64,000 bases of DNA, from the NCBI GenBank assembly GCA_030949985.1, contig JAUZRX010000104.1, positions 20,728 to 84,727 on the forward strand. Reading direction: 5' to 3'. The position numbers and the translations under genes were made by a program. Of this stretch, positions 1 to 7,660 are shown in pieces. The notes under the pieces are model-generated. The model was not told the origin of the DNA. It saw only the letters and a list, made by a program, of their open reading frames with translations, and did no database searches. The DNA is from Acidobacteriota bacterium. Lineage in GTDB: Bacteria > Acidobacteriota > Polarisedimenticolia > J045. Numbering within the stretch: position 1 is the stretch's first letter; each line of letters begins with the position of its first letter.

Positions 1-414
1 ATCCCGCTCCTCGCCCCCGGCAGCCGCTGCGAGGCCTCACCGCCGCCGGCCGAAGACGTGGAATGCCTGCTGGCCCTCGACCCGCGGCTGCTCGGACGAA
101 CGTCCGGCCGGGACCTGGTCGCCCTGCGAGCCACCGAATCCATGACCCGGGACGTGGCCTGCTGGATCGGCTCCCAGGACGTGGTGGTGGTCGACCGCCG
201 GCCCTCCGCCTTCGACCCTTCCCGGATTCACGCCTTCCGCCAGGGCGATGACCTGCTCTTGTCCCGGGCCTGCGTGAGCGGCTCCACCTTGCTCCTGCTC
301 CCCCTGCCCACCCGGGTCGAACCACCGCGCGCCATCGAGTTGCCGGACGAAGCCACCCTGGCGGATCTTCTTTTCGGAACGGTGATCTGGTCGGCCAGGA
401 ACTGGACGGCGTGA
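1..414 (+). CDS. S24/LexA-like regulator, C-terminal part (5' truncated by window edge)
   Basis: The frame is open from the left edge to a TGA at 412-414, so the N-terminus (probably a helix-turn-helix) lies outside the window. The visible ~137 residues have the layout of the S24/LexA C-terminal fold: a Leu/Arg-rich lead-in, an ESM serine motif (Ser codon 139-141), a DVVVVD strand, a GDDLLL strand, and a final hydrophobic strand ending in FGTVIW. In self-cleaving S24 members a Lys follows about 40 residues after the Ser in a V-K-R context; here the matching stretch reads LLLSRA, with Ser (codon 262-264) in place of Lys. It may therefore be a non-cleaving, ligand- or dimer-regulated repressor. 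The family call is by layout only. It converges on pnp. Confidence 0.5.
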   Translation: MPLLAPGSRCEASPPPAEDVECLLALDPRLLGRTSGRDLVALRATESMTRDVACWIGSQDVVVVDRRPSAFDPSRIHAFRQGDDLLLSRACVSGSTLLLLPLPTRVEPPRAIELPDEATLADLLFGTVIWSARNWTA

Positions 415-455
415 CTCGCTCCCATGACCTCTCGCCCCGGAGCGCGGGCGGGCCG

Positions 456-478
456 GCGGCGCGGGAGCGCCCCGCCGC
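456..478. terminator. GC hairpin at convergent gene junction
   Basis: Stem GCGGCG(c)GGG / CCCCGCCGC around an AGCG loop, with one bulged C, lies in the 94-nt gap between two converging stop codons (414 and 509). There is no T-run on either side, so it is at best a weak or Rho-assisted terminator. Confidence 0.3.
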
Positions 479-508
479 GTCTCCGGGTCGAACCTCTCGA
501 ACGCGCCC

Positions 509-2581
509 TCAGCCGGCCGCCAGCGCAGCCCGCCGGGAAAGAACGATACGGCCCTGCCGATCGACACCCTGGACCCGAACGGGGGTCTCGTCGCCGACAG
601 AGAGCACGTCGGAGACTTTGCCCACACGGCGGTTCTCGAGTTCGGAGACGTGGAGTCGGCCCTCCACGCCGGGCGCGATCTGCACCACGGCGAAGAAGTC
701 CCGGACGACGATGACCTTGCCGTCGTAGACTTTCCCCACTTCAGGCTCGAGGGTCAACGCCTCGATGCGGGCGCGGGCCTTGCGGGCTCCGATGGCGTCC
801 TCCGAGTAGATCCGCACCAGCCCGTCGTCCTGGATATCGATGCGGCAGGAGGCGTTGGCCTGGATCTCCTGGATCGTCTTGCCCCCCGGACCGATCACCG
901 CGCCGATACGCTCCGGCCGGATACGCAGGGTCTGCACCCGCGGTGCCGAAGCGGCCAGATCGTCGCGGGGCCGATCGAGAATCTTCTCCATCTCGCCGAG
1001 AATATGCTCGCGCCCGCGGCGGGCCTGCTCCAGCGCCCGAGACAGCACTTCTTCGGGCAAGGCTCCCAGCTTGTTGTCCATCTGGATCGCCGTGATGCCT
1101 TCCCGGGTTCCCGCCACCTTGAAATCCATGTCGCCGAGATGGTCTTCCTCACCCAGGATGTCGGATAGCACGACGTATTCCCCGGCCTGGTGGATCAGGC
1201 CCATGGCGATGCCCGCCACCGGGGCGCGGATCGGCACCCCCGCGTCCATCAGCGCCAGGCAGCCGCCGCACACCGTCGCCATCGACGACGAACCGTTGGA
1301 CTCGGAGATGTCGGAGACGAGGCGAATCGTATAGGCGAAATCGTCTGCCTCCGGCAGCACCGGGGAAAGTGCCCGGTGGGCCAGGTCCCCGTGACCGATT
1401 TCCCGGCGACCCGGCCCCCGCTGGGGCCGCACTTCCCCGACCGAGTAGGGGGGAAAGTTGTAGTGCAGCAAAAAGCGCTGGCTGGCGCTGCCCTCGAGAG
1501 TTTCGTAGCGTTGCTCGTCACCCACCGTCCCCAGGGTGCACGTGACCAGCGCCTGGGTCTCGCCCCGGGTGAAGATCGCCGATCCGTGGGGCCGCGGCAG
1601 CCATCCGACTTCCCCCGTGATGGCGCGGATCTCCTCCGGACCGCGACCGTCGGGCCGCCGCCCCTCCGAGACGATGGCCGCGCGCAGCCGCCGCGCCACT
1701 TCGGCCTCGAAGAGGGCCGCGGCTTCCTCCTCCCGCTCCGCGTGAGCCGCCAACACATCCCGGCGAATCTGCTCGAGGAGCGTTCGCCGCTCGGCCTTCG
1801 ACCCCTTCCCGAGGGCCTGGTCGATGGGTTCGGCGGCCCGGGAGGCCACCTGGGCGGCGAGTTCCTCGTCCACCTCCGGCGGGGTCCACTCCCGCCGCGA
1901 ACGCCCGACGCGGCGGCCCAGTTCCCCGATCCCTCCCGCCAGGCTGCGGCAGACCTCGGCGCCCCGTTCGAGGGCCGCGACCACGCGCTCCTCGGTGGCC
2001 TGCCGGGCTTCCCCCTCGACCATGACCAGGCCCTTGCCGGAGGCCGACACCACCAGGTCCACTTCGGCCCCCAGGCGATCGCGGCGGCTGGGGAAAACCT
2101 TCCACTTGCCGGCGCCGCGGGCGATGCGCACCCCCGCGGCGGGCCCCGAGAAGGGGATGTCCGAGACCTCCAGCGCCGCCGCGGCGGCGACGATGGCCAG
2201 GCCCGAGGGCTCGACCTGCTCGTCGGCCGAGAGGACAGTCAGCAGGACCTGGGTCTCGCAGGCGAACCCCTTGGGGAACAGCGGGCGGATCGTGCGGTCC
2301 ACCAGGCGGGAGACCAGGACCTCCGCATCGGTGATGCGCCCCTCCCGGCGAAAGTAGGAACCGGGAATCCGGCCCGCGGCGGACAGCTTCTCGCGGTATT
2401 CCACCGTGAGCGGGAAGAAGCCCACCCCCGGCCGGGGCTCGGAGGCCGCCACGGCGGTCGCCAGGATCACGGTGTCGCGGTGACGCAAGACGACCGCGCC
2501 GTCGGCATGGCGCGCGACACGGCCGGTTTCGAGGTGAATCTCGCCTCCCGGCGTTTCGATGGTGATTTCATGGCTGTTCAA
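509..2581 (-). CDS. pnp: polyribonucleotide nucleotidyltransferase (PNPase)
   Basis: 3'-5' phosphorolytic exoribonuclease of RNA decay, cytoplasmic, normally a trimer and often bound to RNase E in the degradosome. The domain order is complete for the family: RNase PH-like domain 1 (about residues 5-210), a helical linker, RNase PH-like domain 2 with the SDISESNGSSSMA signature (about 310-540), a KH domain with IGAVIGPGGKTI, and a C-terminal S1 domain. I chose a TTG start at 2581-2579 (protein begins LNSHEITIET): an AGGA lies about 8 nt upstream, the length is 690 aa as expected for PNPase, and it leaves 13 nt to the preceding stop. The farther ATG at 2659 would overlap the upstream gene by 65 nt. 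It is probably cotranscribed with the lipoprotein gene upstream. Confidence 0.95.
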   Translation of the reverse strand: MNSHEITIETPGGEIHLETGRVARHADGAVVLRHRDTVILATAVAASEPRPGVGFFPLTVEYREKLSAAGRIPGSYFRREGRITDAEVLVSRLVDRTIRPLFPKGFACETQVLLTVLSADEQVEPSGLAIVAAAAALEVSDIPFSGPAAGVRIARGAGKWKVFPSRRDRLGAEVDLVVSASGKGLVMVEGEARQATEERVVAALERGAEVCRSLAGGIGELGRRVGRSRREWTPPEVDEELAAQVASRAAEPIDQALGKGSKAERRTLLEQIRRDVLAAHAEREEEAAALFEAEVARRLRAAIVSEGRRPDGRGPEEIRAITGEVGWLPRPHGSAIFTRGETQALVTCTLGTVGDEQRYETLEGSASQRFLLHYNFPPYSVGEVRPQRGPGRREIGHGDLAHRALSPVLPEADDFAYTIRLVSDISESNGSSSMATVCGGCLALMDAGVPIRAPVAGIAMGLIHQAGEYVVLSDILGEEDHLGDMDFKVAGTREGITAIQMDNKLGALPEEVLSRALEQARRGREHILGEMEKILDRPRDDLAASAPRVQTLRIRPERIGAVIGPGGKTIQEIQANASCRIDIQDDGLVRIYSEDAIGARKARARIEALTLEPEVGKVYDGKVIVVRDFFAVVQIAPGVEGRLHVSELENRRVGKVSDVLSVGDETPVRVQGVDRQGRIVLSRRAALAAG

Positions 2582-2594
2582 CAGGAATCCTCGC

Positions 2595-3122
2595 TCATCG
2601 GGGAGTGACGGCCCAGGGCGGGAAGACGACCACGGCGACAGCGCCGGAGACATCCTCACCCCGGCCCGGGTGGGGCCGGAAATCGGGCAGCCGGGCGCCG
2701 TCTTCGGTCTTCAGGGCCGGCCGCCAGTGCATGATGGCGGCCAACTCTCCGTCCAGTCGCACCACGTCAGCCAGGAAAGTCGCTCCACGCCGCCCCTTTT
2801 CGAGGGCGAAGAGCTCGACCCGCCAGGCCGGGTAGCGCCGTTGACGCAGCCCCCCGACCTCGATGTCGGCCAGGGGAGGCGGCAGGAAGAGTGCGGCCCG
2901 CTCGGCGGCGTCGGCGGGCCGGTAGTAGGAGGGCTTGTCAGGGGGAAGGACCCACACCGCCAGGGGAAGCTCGTCCGCGGGCGGACGATCCTCCTGGCAG
3001 AGCAGCAGATGGAAGAGACTGTAAATCTCCTCCCGGGACGGAGGAGCCAGGTCCCCCCCCCCCGCGCAGGCCGTCACAATGGCGAAAGTTGCCAGGCAGG
3101 GAAGCCAGTAGCGGGACAGCAT
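2595..3122 (-). CDS. putative lipoprotein, function unknown
   Basis: Encodes 175 aa. The ATG at 3122 has an excellent GGGGGAGGA ribosome-binding site 5-6 nt upstream. The N-terminus (MLSRYWLPCLATFAIVTAC) is a lipoprotein signal peptide whose lipobox ends TAC, so the mature protein should be lipid-anchored at the Cys near residue 19. The rest is a soluble domain with no motif I recognise. Directly after the lipobox Cys the coding strand has an uninterrupted run of 11 G (window 3053-3063), encoding part of C-A-G-G-G-D. A slip there would frameshift the gene just after the export signal. The gene lies 13 nt upstream of the pnp start in the same direction. Confidence 0.75.
   Translation of the reverse strand: MLSRYWLPCLATFAIVTACAGGGDLAPPSREEIYSLFHLLLCQEDRPPADELPLAVWVLPPDKPSYYRPADAAERAALFLPPPLADIEVGGLRQRRYPAWRVELFALEKGRRGATFLADVVRLDGELAAIMHWRPALKTEDGARLPDFRPHPGRGEDVSGAVAVVVFPPWAVTPR
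3053..3063. repeat. C11/G11 homopolymer tract inside lipoprotein gene
   Basis: Eleven consecutive C on the plus strand (G on the coding strand), just downstream of the lipobox Cys codon of the lipoprotein gene. It is the longest homopolymer I noticed in the window. A 10-C run (3416-3425) sits in the neighbouring, oppositely oriented outer-membrane protein gene, also just after its signal peptide. Confidence 0.8.
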
Positions 3123-3328
3123 CGCGATCCTCCCCCGGGGACGAGCCCCCGGGTCCGTCTCCCATGCTACCGCGGACCGGCGGCCGGTGACGGCCGGGGT
3201 GCCCGCTCCGCGCGAGATCGACAGGGAGACATGACAGAAGGCCTCGCCTGGTGGATAATCTCGCGTCTCGCAGCGGCCCGACTGCCTCCGGATACCTCGG
3301 CGGCCGCGCGGCACAGAGGAGAGAGAGA

Positions 3329-3952
3329 ATGGTCCGGAAGGTAGTGGCTCTGCTGGGACTGACCCTGCTGTTGATCGGTGGCACCGGCCTCGCTTTTGCC
3401 CAGGAAGACGAAGCGCCCCCCCCCCAGGCCTGGGGATTGACCGTCGGCTACATGGTGGGCGACCTTGCCTCCGAGCTGGTTCAGGATGGATTCCAGGCGG
3501 AGCTGGACGACGAGATGACCGTCGGCCTGTTCTATCTGGTCGACCTGAACGAAAGGGTGAGCTTCGAAACCCGCCTGAGCGTCTCCCCGGGCACCATGCT
3601 CAACACGGAAAACGGCGACGTCTCGACCACCGTGATCTTCCTCGACTTCACACTGATCCCGAAGATCAACATCGGCAGCTTCGAGCTGGGGATCCCCATG
3701 GGCCTGGGCTGGGCCGCGACCCAGGAAGACGACGCCTTCCTCAACCAGGTCTACGGACGGGCCTCCGGCATCAAGCAGGACGGCGGCAGCGGAGCCACCT
3801 ACTACCTCGGATTGCGCAAGGACTTCAAGCTGGGGGAGAAGTGGAACGCCTTCGTCGACCTGAGGGCGCGGCGCTTCCATCGCCTGGTCAACATCCGGGA
3901 GCGCACGGTCAAGACCACCGAGCTGGCGATCGGCTTCGCTCGTAACTTCTGA
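3329..3952 (+). CDS. small outer-membrane beta-barrel protein
   Basis: Encodes 207 aa from the ATG at 3329, behind an AGAGGAGAGAG ribosome-binding site. The N-terminus MVRKVVALLGLTLLLIGG... is a signal peptide ending A-F-A-Q. The mature part is a series of alternating amphipathic strands (GLTVGYMVGD, TVGLFYLVDL, FIDLDF-type strands, YYLGLRKDFK) and ends LAIGFARNF. The terminal Phe is the usual insertion signal for the outer-membrane assembly machinery. Its size fits an 8-stranded OmpW/OmpX-like barrel. The ligand is unknown. A run of 10 C (3416-3425) encodes A-P-P-P-Q right after the signal peptide. It is divergent from the lipoprotein gene. Confidence 0.7.
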   Translation: MVRKVVALLGLTLLLIGGTGLAFAQEDEAPPPQAWGLTVGYMVGDLASELVQDGFQAELDDEMTVGLFYLVDLNERVSFETRLSVSPGTMLNTENGDVSTTVIFLDFTLIPKINIGSFELGIPMGLGWAATQEDDAFLNQVYGRASGIKQDGGSGATYYLGLRKDFKLGEKWNAFVDLRARRFHRLVNIRERTVKTTELAIGFARNF

Positions 3953-3964
3953 TCCTCCGGGAGT

Positions 3965-4534
3965 TCAGGCGCGGCGCAGGTAACGCTTCTCGAGGGGGTC
4001 GACCTCGATCCGCTCTCCCTTTTCCAGGTAGAGCGGGACCTGGATTTCCACCCCTCCCGCCACCGTGGCCTTCTTCATCACCTTGCCGGCGGCGGTGTTG
4101 CCCCTCACCGCCGGTTCGGTGTCGAGTACCTCCACCTCGAGGGTGCGGGGCAGTTCCACCGCGGCGACGTGGCCCTGGAAGTGGACCGCCCGCACGGTCA
4201 TACCCTCCTCCAGCCACGGCGCCACCTCCGGCAGGCCGGCGACGGGAAGGGCGAACTGCTCGTAGGACTCTTCGTCCATGAAGTGCAGGTCCTCACCGTC
4301 GGCGTAGAGGAACTGGGCGGGTCGGTAGGTCAGGTCCGGACTCTCGAAGACCGTGCCGGCCTTGAACGTGCGATCGAGTACCTGGCCGCTGAGCAGGTGC
4401 CGCAAACGGGCCCGGACCAGGGTGGCCGAGCCGCGGGCCGAGGGCGTCTGCAGGGTGTGCTCGACCACCGCCCAGGGCTCACCGTCGATCAGCAGGCGAG
4501 TGCCTTTCTTGAAATCCGCCGTGGAGGGCATCAT
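3965..4534 (-). CDS. efp: translation elongation factor P, arginine-loop type
   Basis: EF-P relieves ribosome stalling at polyproline. The 189-aa length and three-domain layout are standard: KOW-like N-domain, OB domain, and a C-terminal S1-like domain ending GERIEVDPLEKRYLRRA. The loop that reaches the peptidyl-transferase centre reads TPSARGSATL, with Arg34 where E. coli EF-P has the modified Lys34. This P-[ST]-A-R-G-[AS]-A-T loop resembles the YeiP/EfpL paralogue group rather than lysylated EF-P or the S-G-R-N-S loop of EarP-rhamnosylated EF-P. No modification enzyme (epmA, earP, ymfI type) is in the window. The ATG at 4534 overlaps the stop of the upstream permease gene as ATGA, so the two are translationally coupled. 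A second ATG at 4531 is the only other plausible start. Confidence 0.9.
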   Translation of the reverse strand: MMPSTADFKKGTRLLIDGEPWAVVEHTLQTPSARGSATLVRARLRHLLSGQVLDRTFKAGTVFESPDLTYRPAQFLYADGEDLHFMDEESYEQFALPVAGLPEVAPWLEEGMTVRAVHFQGHVAAVELPRTLEVEVLDTEPAVRGNTAAGKVMKKATVAGGVEIQVPLYLEKGERIEVDPLEKRYLRRA

Positions 4535-6168
4535 GTCCCCTTTTCGGCCGTCTCCTCGACGGGCCGGGCCAGCAAGCGCGCCGCCAGGGCGACGGCGGCC
4601 ACCGCAAGATAGCCCACGGCCATCGGCCAGGCGAATCCGGGGCGGATCTCCTCCCGCACCGCCGCGGGGGTGATGGTGTAGGCATGCATCAGGCCGACCC
4701 AGGTGAAGGCGGCGGCGACCAGCGCCCAGAACGCGGCCGTGCCGAAGCGACGCTCGGCGAGGAAGACGCCGATGGCGGCCAGGAAGGTGGCGGAGAAGAG
4801 AAACCCGGCCTTGAGGGTCAGCAGCCCGCCCACGTAAGGCAAGGTGGTCCGGGAGAGGTCCTCCACCAGCACCGGCAGGGTGGCCCCCTCCACCAGGCGG
4901 CCGGCGAGCCGCGCGCTGCCGGTGGTCATCTCCACCAGCAGCCAACCCCAGGCGGCCAGGCCCGGCAAAAGACCCAACACCACGGCGGGAGCGTGGCGCG
5001 CGGGCGTGGCCGTGAAGGCCTGCGCGGTGATGATGACCGCGATCCAGACCAGGATCGCCATCGCCGCTTCCACCGGCACGATCCGGGCGATCGGACCGAT
5101 CAGGCCGAAAAGAGCCAGCAACCCGAAGAAGATGCCGTTGGCCGCCGAATAGGCCCAACCGGCTCCCATGCGTTTCCACCCTGGATGGCCGATGTAGATC
5201 GTCGTGGGAAAGCACGAGCCGAAGCAGGCGGCCGCCACTGAACCCACCCCGTTGGCCACCAGGCAGGGGCGCTCCGGGTAACTGTCGCCCTCCGCCTCCG
5301 CAGACTCGATGCACTGCAGCGCACCGAGGAGATTGATCAGCCCCATCGGCACGATGATCGAGATCCGCCCCCAGACGTGGGGACTGGCGAGAGCCGCCGA
5401 CAGATCGCCCAAAGCCGGCATCGGCGGGTGAAAACCAGCGCCGGCCAACAGGTTCTCACCACCGACGCCGACCCCTCCGGGCCAGCCGGCGAGGCGAATC
5501 AACCAGGCCAGCGCCGTACCCACGGCCACCGCGATCAGCCCGCCGGGCAGCCCCCCCGGCCAACGCACCCGGCTGAGGTAGGTGACCAGCACCAGGGCCA
5601 GGGGAGCCAGGGCGATCAGGGGCTTGTCGAAGGAGCGCAGGATGAACTCCATCGAGATGAAGCCGATGGCGATGCCGGCCAGGGTGGAGAGCAGGGCCGC
5701 CCGGGGCGTGATCTTCCGCACCCAGCCCGCGCCCCAACCCCCTGCCGCCTCGATCAGTCCGGAAAGCAGGCAGGCCACCAGTCCCACCTGCCAGGCGGTG
5801 CGGGCCGCCTGCTCGGCCGAAACGGCGGGATCCGCCGCCAGTTCGGCGTAGGTCGGTGCCATGACGAAGAGGACGTAGGCGAAGAGGCTGACCGTGTTGA
5901 TGCCGTAGGGCAGCGCCGTCATCGGCCGGCCGCGCTCGAGGGAGAGCCTGCGGGCGAGCCGGGCGTAGTAGAGGTTGCCCACGATCAGGGAGAGGGCCGC
6001 GCCGGGAAAGATGCGGGTGAGAACGAAATCGGGAGGAAAGCCGCAGAGCCCGGTGCACAGGGCGTAGATCACCAGGAACTGAAGCAGGTTGTCGACCATC
6101 AGGCCGAAGAAGCCGTCCAGATCTCCCCGGCCGATGGAAGCCAGCCGCGGTACGGCGAATCGAGACAT
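4531..6168 (-). CDS. NCS2/xanthine-uracil-type permease
   Basis: Polytopic inner-membrane protein of 545 aa with roughly 12 hydrophobic segments. Family-like features are an N-terminal FFGLMVDNLLQFLV segment, ALPYGINTVSLFAY, a QCIESAEAEGD segment on a half-helix, and CFPTTIYIGHPGWK followed by YSAANGIFF. This matches the nucleobase/ascorbate (NCS2, AzgA-like) permease layout, probably a proton or sodium symporter. The substrate cannot be read from the sequence. The ATG at 6168 has an AGGAGG ribosome-binding site about 8 nt upstream; an in-frame upstream extension to 6282 lacks one. The stop overlaps the EF-P start. Confidence 0.7.
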   Translation of the reverse strand: MSRFAVPRLASIGRGDLDGFFGLMVDNLLQFLVIYALCTGLCGFPPDFVLTRIFPGAALSLIVGNLYYARLARRLSLERGRPMTALPYGINTVSLFAYVLFVMAPTYAELAADPAVSAEQAARTAWQVGLVACLLSGLIEAAGGWGAGWVRKITPRAALLSTLAGIAIGFISMEFILRSFDKPLIALAPLALVLVTYLSRVRWPGGLPGGLIAVAVGTALAWLIRLAGWPGGVGVGGENLLAGAGFHPPMPALGDLSAALASPHVWGRISIIVPMGLINLLGALQCIESAEAEGDSYPERPCLVANGVGSVAAACFGSCFPTTIYIGHPGWKRMGAGWAYSAANGIFFGLLALFGLIGPIARIVPVEAAMAILVWIAVIITAQAFTATPARHAPAVVLGLLPGLAAWGWLLVEMTTGSARLAGRLVEGATLPVLVEDLSRTTLPYVGGLLTLKAGFLFSATFLAAIGVFLAERRFGTAAFWALVAAAFTWVGLMHAYTITPAAVREEIRPGFAWPMAVGYLAVAAVALAARLLARPVEETAEKGT

Positions 6169-6512
6169 GCCCTTCCCCTCCTTGGACTCCGTGGCGAGGA
6201 ACGCCCGGATCGACGCCCCGGCGCCTGCTGCGCGGGTTCCGTGCCGAGGCTCACGATAGCTGCTGAAAGTACTGGCCTCCATCGGGTTCGGGAGCTATTC
6301 TTCTGCCTCCCGCTCCTTTTTTCGTATTTTCGCAGCCCAGGTCCGCATGCCACTCGAGACCGGAGGCAGCCAGTGCTTTCGACCCGCGACAACCGGGGAC
6401 AGGCCAGGCGGGACGCCGCGAAGGCCGGCCCGAAGGGCCGCAAGGCCCGCCCCGCCGCCGGCCGCGGCGTTGCCGGCCGGGGGCCTGTGTACGTGGGTCC
6501 AAGGAGACTTCC
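6169..6512. promoter_or_regulatory. divergent intergenic region with two GC hairpins in the ald-like leader
   Basis: This 344-nt gap between the divergent permease and alanine-dehydrogenase-like genes shows no coding signal. Two strong stem-loops precede the downstream gene: GGGCC-GCAA-GGCCC (6435-6448, a GNRA tetraloop), and CCGGCC..GGC-GTT-GCC-GGCCGG (6458-6480). The ribosome-binding site AAGGAG of the ald-like gene follows at about 6501. The hairpins lie in the probable 5' leader and could act on mRNA stability or attenuation. A short AT-richer patch near 6290-6330 may carry promoter elements, but I see no convincing -35/-10 pair. Confidence 0.45.
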
Positions 6513-7637
6513 ATGAGAATCGGCGTTCCCAAGGAGAGGTTGCGCCACGAGCACCGGGTGGGTCTGACCCCCTTCGGCGTTTCCCGGCTCGTCCACCAGG
6601 GTCACGAGGTGTACGTGGAGCGGGATGCCGGTAGAGACTCCCACTTCTCCGACGAAGACTACGTGGGGGCCGGCGCAACCATCGTCTATCGCCCTGACGA
6701 GGTCTACGGACGCTCCGAGTTGCTCTGCCGGGTCGGGAGCCTCGACGTCGAGGAGGCCCGCTTCCTCAATCCGGGTACGGCCGTCCTGAGTTTCCACCAC
6801 CTCGCCGTCACGCCCAGGGAGGTGCTGGTGGAACTCGTCGAACGGGAGATCACGGCCATCGGCTACGAACTGGTGGAATGCGACTCGGGCGATTGCCACC
6901 GGCCGGTCCTCACCTCCCAGAGCGAAATCGCGGGCCGACTGGCGATTTCCATGGCGGCCCGCCTGCTCGAACACGAAGAGGGCGGCCGCGGCATCATTCT
7001 CGGGAGCGTGCCGGGAGTGCCGCCCGCCACGGTGGTGATCCTCGGAGCGGGTACGGTGGGGATGACGGCGGCCCGGACGGCGACCGCCCTCGGCGCCCAT
7101 GTGATCGTCCTCGACTCGCACCTTCCCCGGCTGCGGGAAGCCATCGCCGGCAACGGTCAGCACCTGGTCACGGCCCTCGCCTCGCCCCGCAACCTGCGCC
7201 GCTACGCGGCGATCGCCGATGTCCTGATCGGAGCCGTGATGATTCCGGGCGGACGCACCCCCTACCTGGTCACGGAAGAAATGGTCGACACCATGAAACG
7301 CGGCAGCGTGATCATCGACGTGTCGATCGACCAGGGAGGTTGCGTGGCGACCAGCAGACCCACCACCCCGGACAATCCGACCTTCCAGGTCGGCGGAGTG
7401 ACCCACTACTGCGTGCCCAACATGACGACCAACGTTCCGCGTACCGCGTCCCGGGCCCTGACCATCGCGGCCATCAACCAGATCGTAGGCACGGCCAACG
7501 CCGGCATCGAGCGCGCCCTGCGCGTCCACCCGGGACTGGCCGAGGGCGTCTACCTCTACCGCGGAAGAATGGTCAACGAAGCCGCCGCCGCCGCCGTGGG
7601 CCTCAAGGCCACTGCCCTTCATGAAATGCTCGACTGA
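6513..7637 (+). CDS. alanine dehydrogenase family protein, catalytic Lys replaced
   Basis: Encodes 374 aa and aligns end to end, from memory, with AlaDH/PNT-family alanine dehydrogenases: N-terminal MRIGVPKE, Arg15, His96 in FHHLA, a Rossmann motif VVILGAGTVGMTAA, SIDQGGC with the catalytic Asp (about residue 273), then SRPTTPDNPTF and YCVPNM. The striking change is at the substrate lysine: where classical enzymes have K-V-K75-E-P, this protein reads R-V-G75-S-L. Pyruvate/alanine binding should therefore differ, and the name alanine dehydrogenase is only a family label. The start has a clean AAGGAG. It is followed 23 nt later by a CoA-transferase family gene, so the pair probably forms an operon in amino-acid or organic-acid metabolism. 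Confidence 0.75.
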   Translation: MRIGVPKERLRHEHRVGLTPFGVSRLVHQGHEVYVERDAGRDSHFSDEDYVGAGATIVYRPDEVYGRSELLCRVGSLDVEEARFLNPGTAVLSFHHLAVTPREVLVELVEREITAIGYELVECDSGDCHRPVLTSQSEIAGRLAISMAARLLEHEEGGRGIILGSVPGVPPATVVILGAGTVGMTAARTATALGAHVIVLDSHLPRLREAIAGNGQHLVTALASPRNLRRYAAIADVLIGAVMIPGGRTPYLVTEEMVDTMKRGSVIIDVSIDQGGCVATSRPTTPDNPTFQVGGVTHYCVPNMTTNVPRTASRALTIAAINQIVGTANAGIERALRVHPGLAEGVYLYRGRMVNEAAAAAVGLKATALHEMLD

Positions 7638-7660
7638 GGACGACCCGAGGAGAACACGTC

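Noticed and set aside
2582..2659. N-terminal extension of PNPase to an ATG at 2659
   Set aside because: It would overlap the upstream lipoprotein gene, has no family counterpart, and the TTG at 2581 has a better ribosome-binding site.
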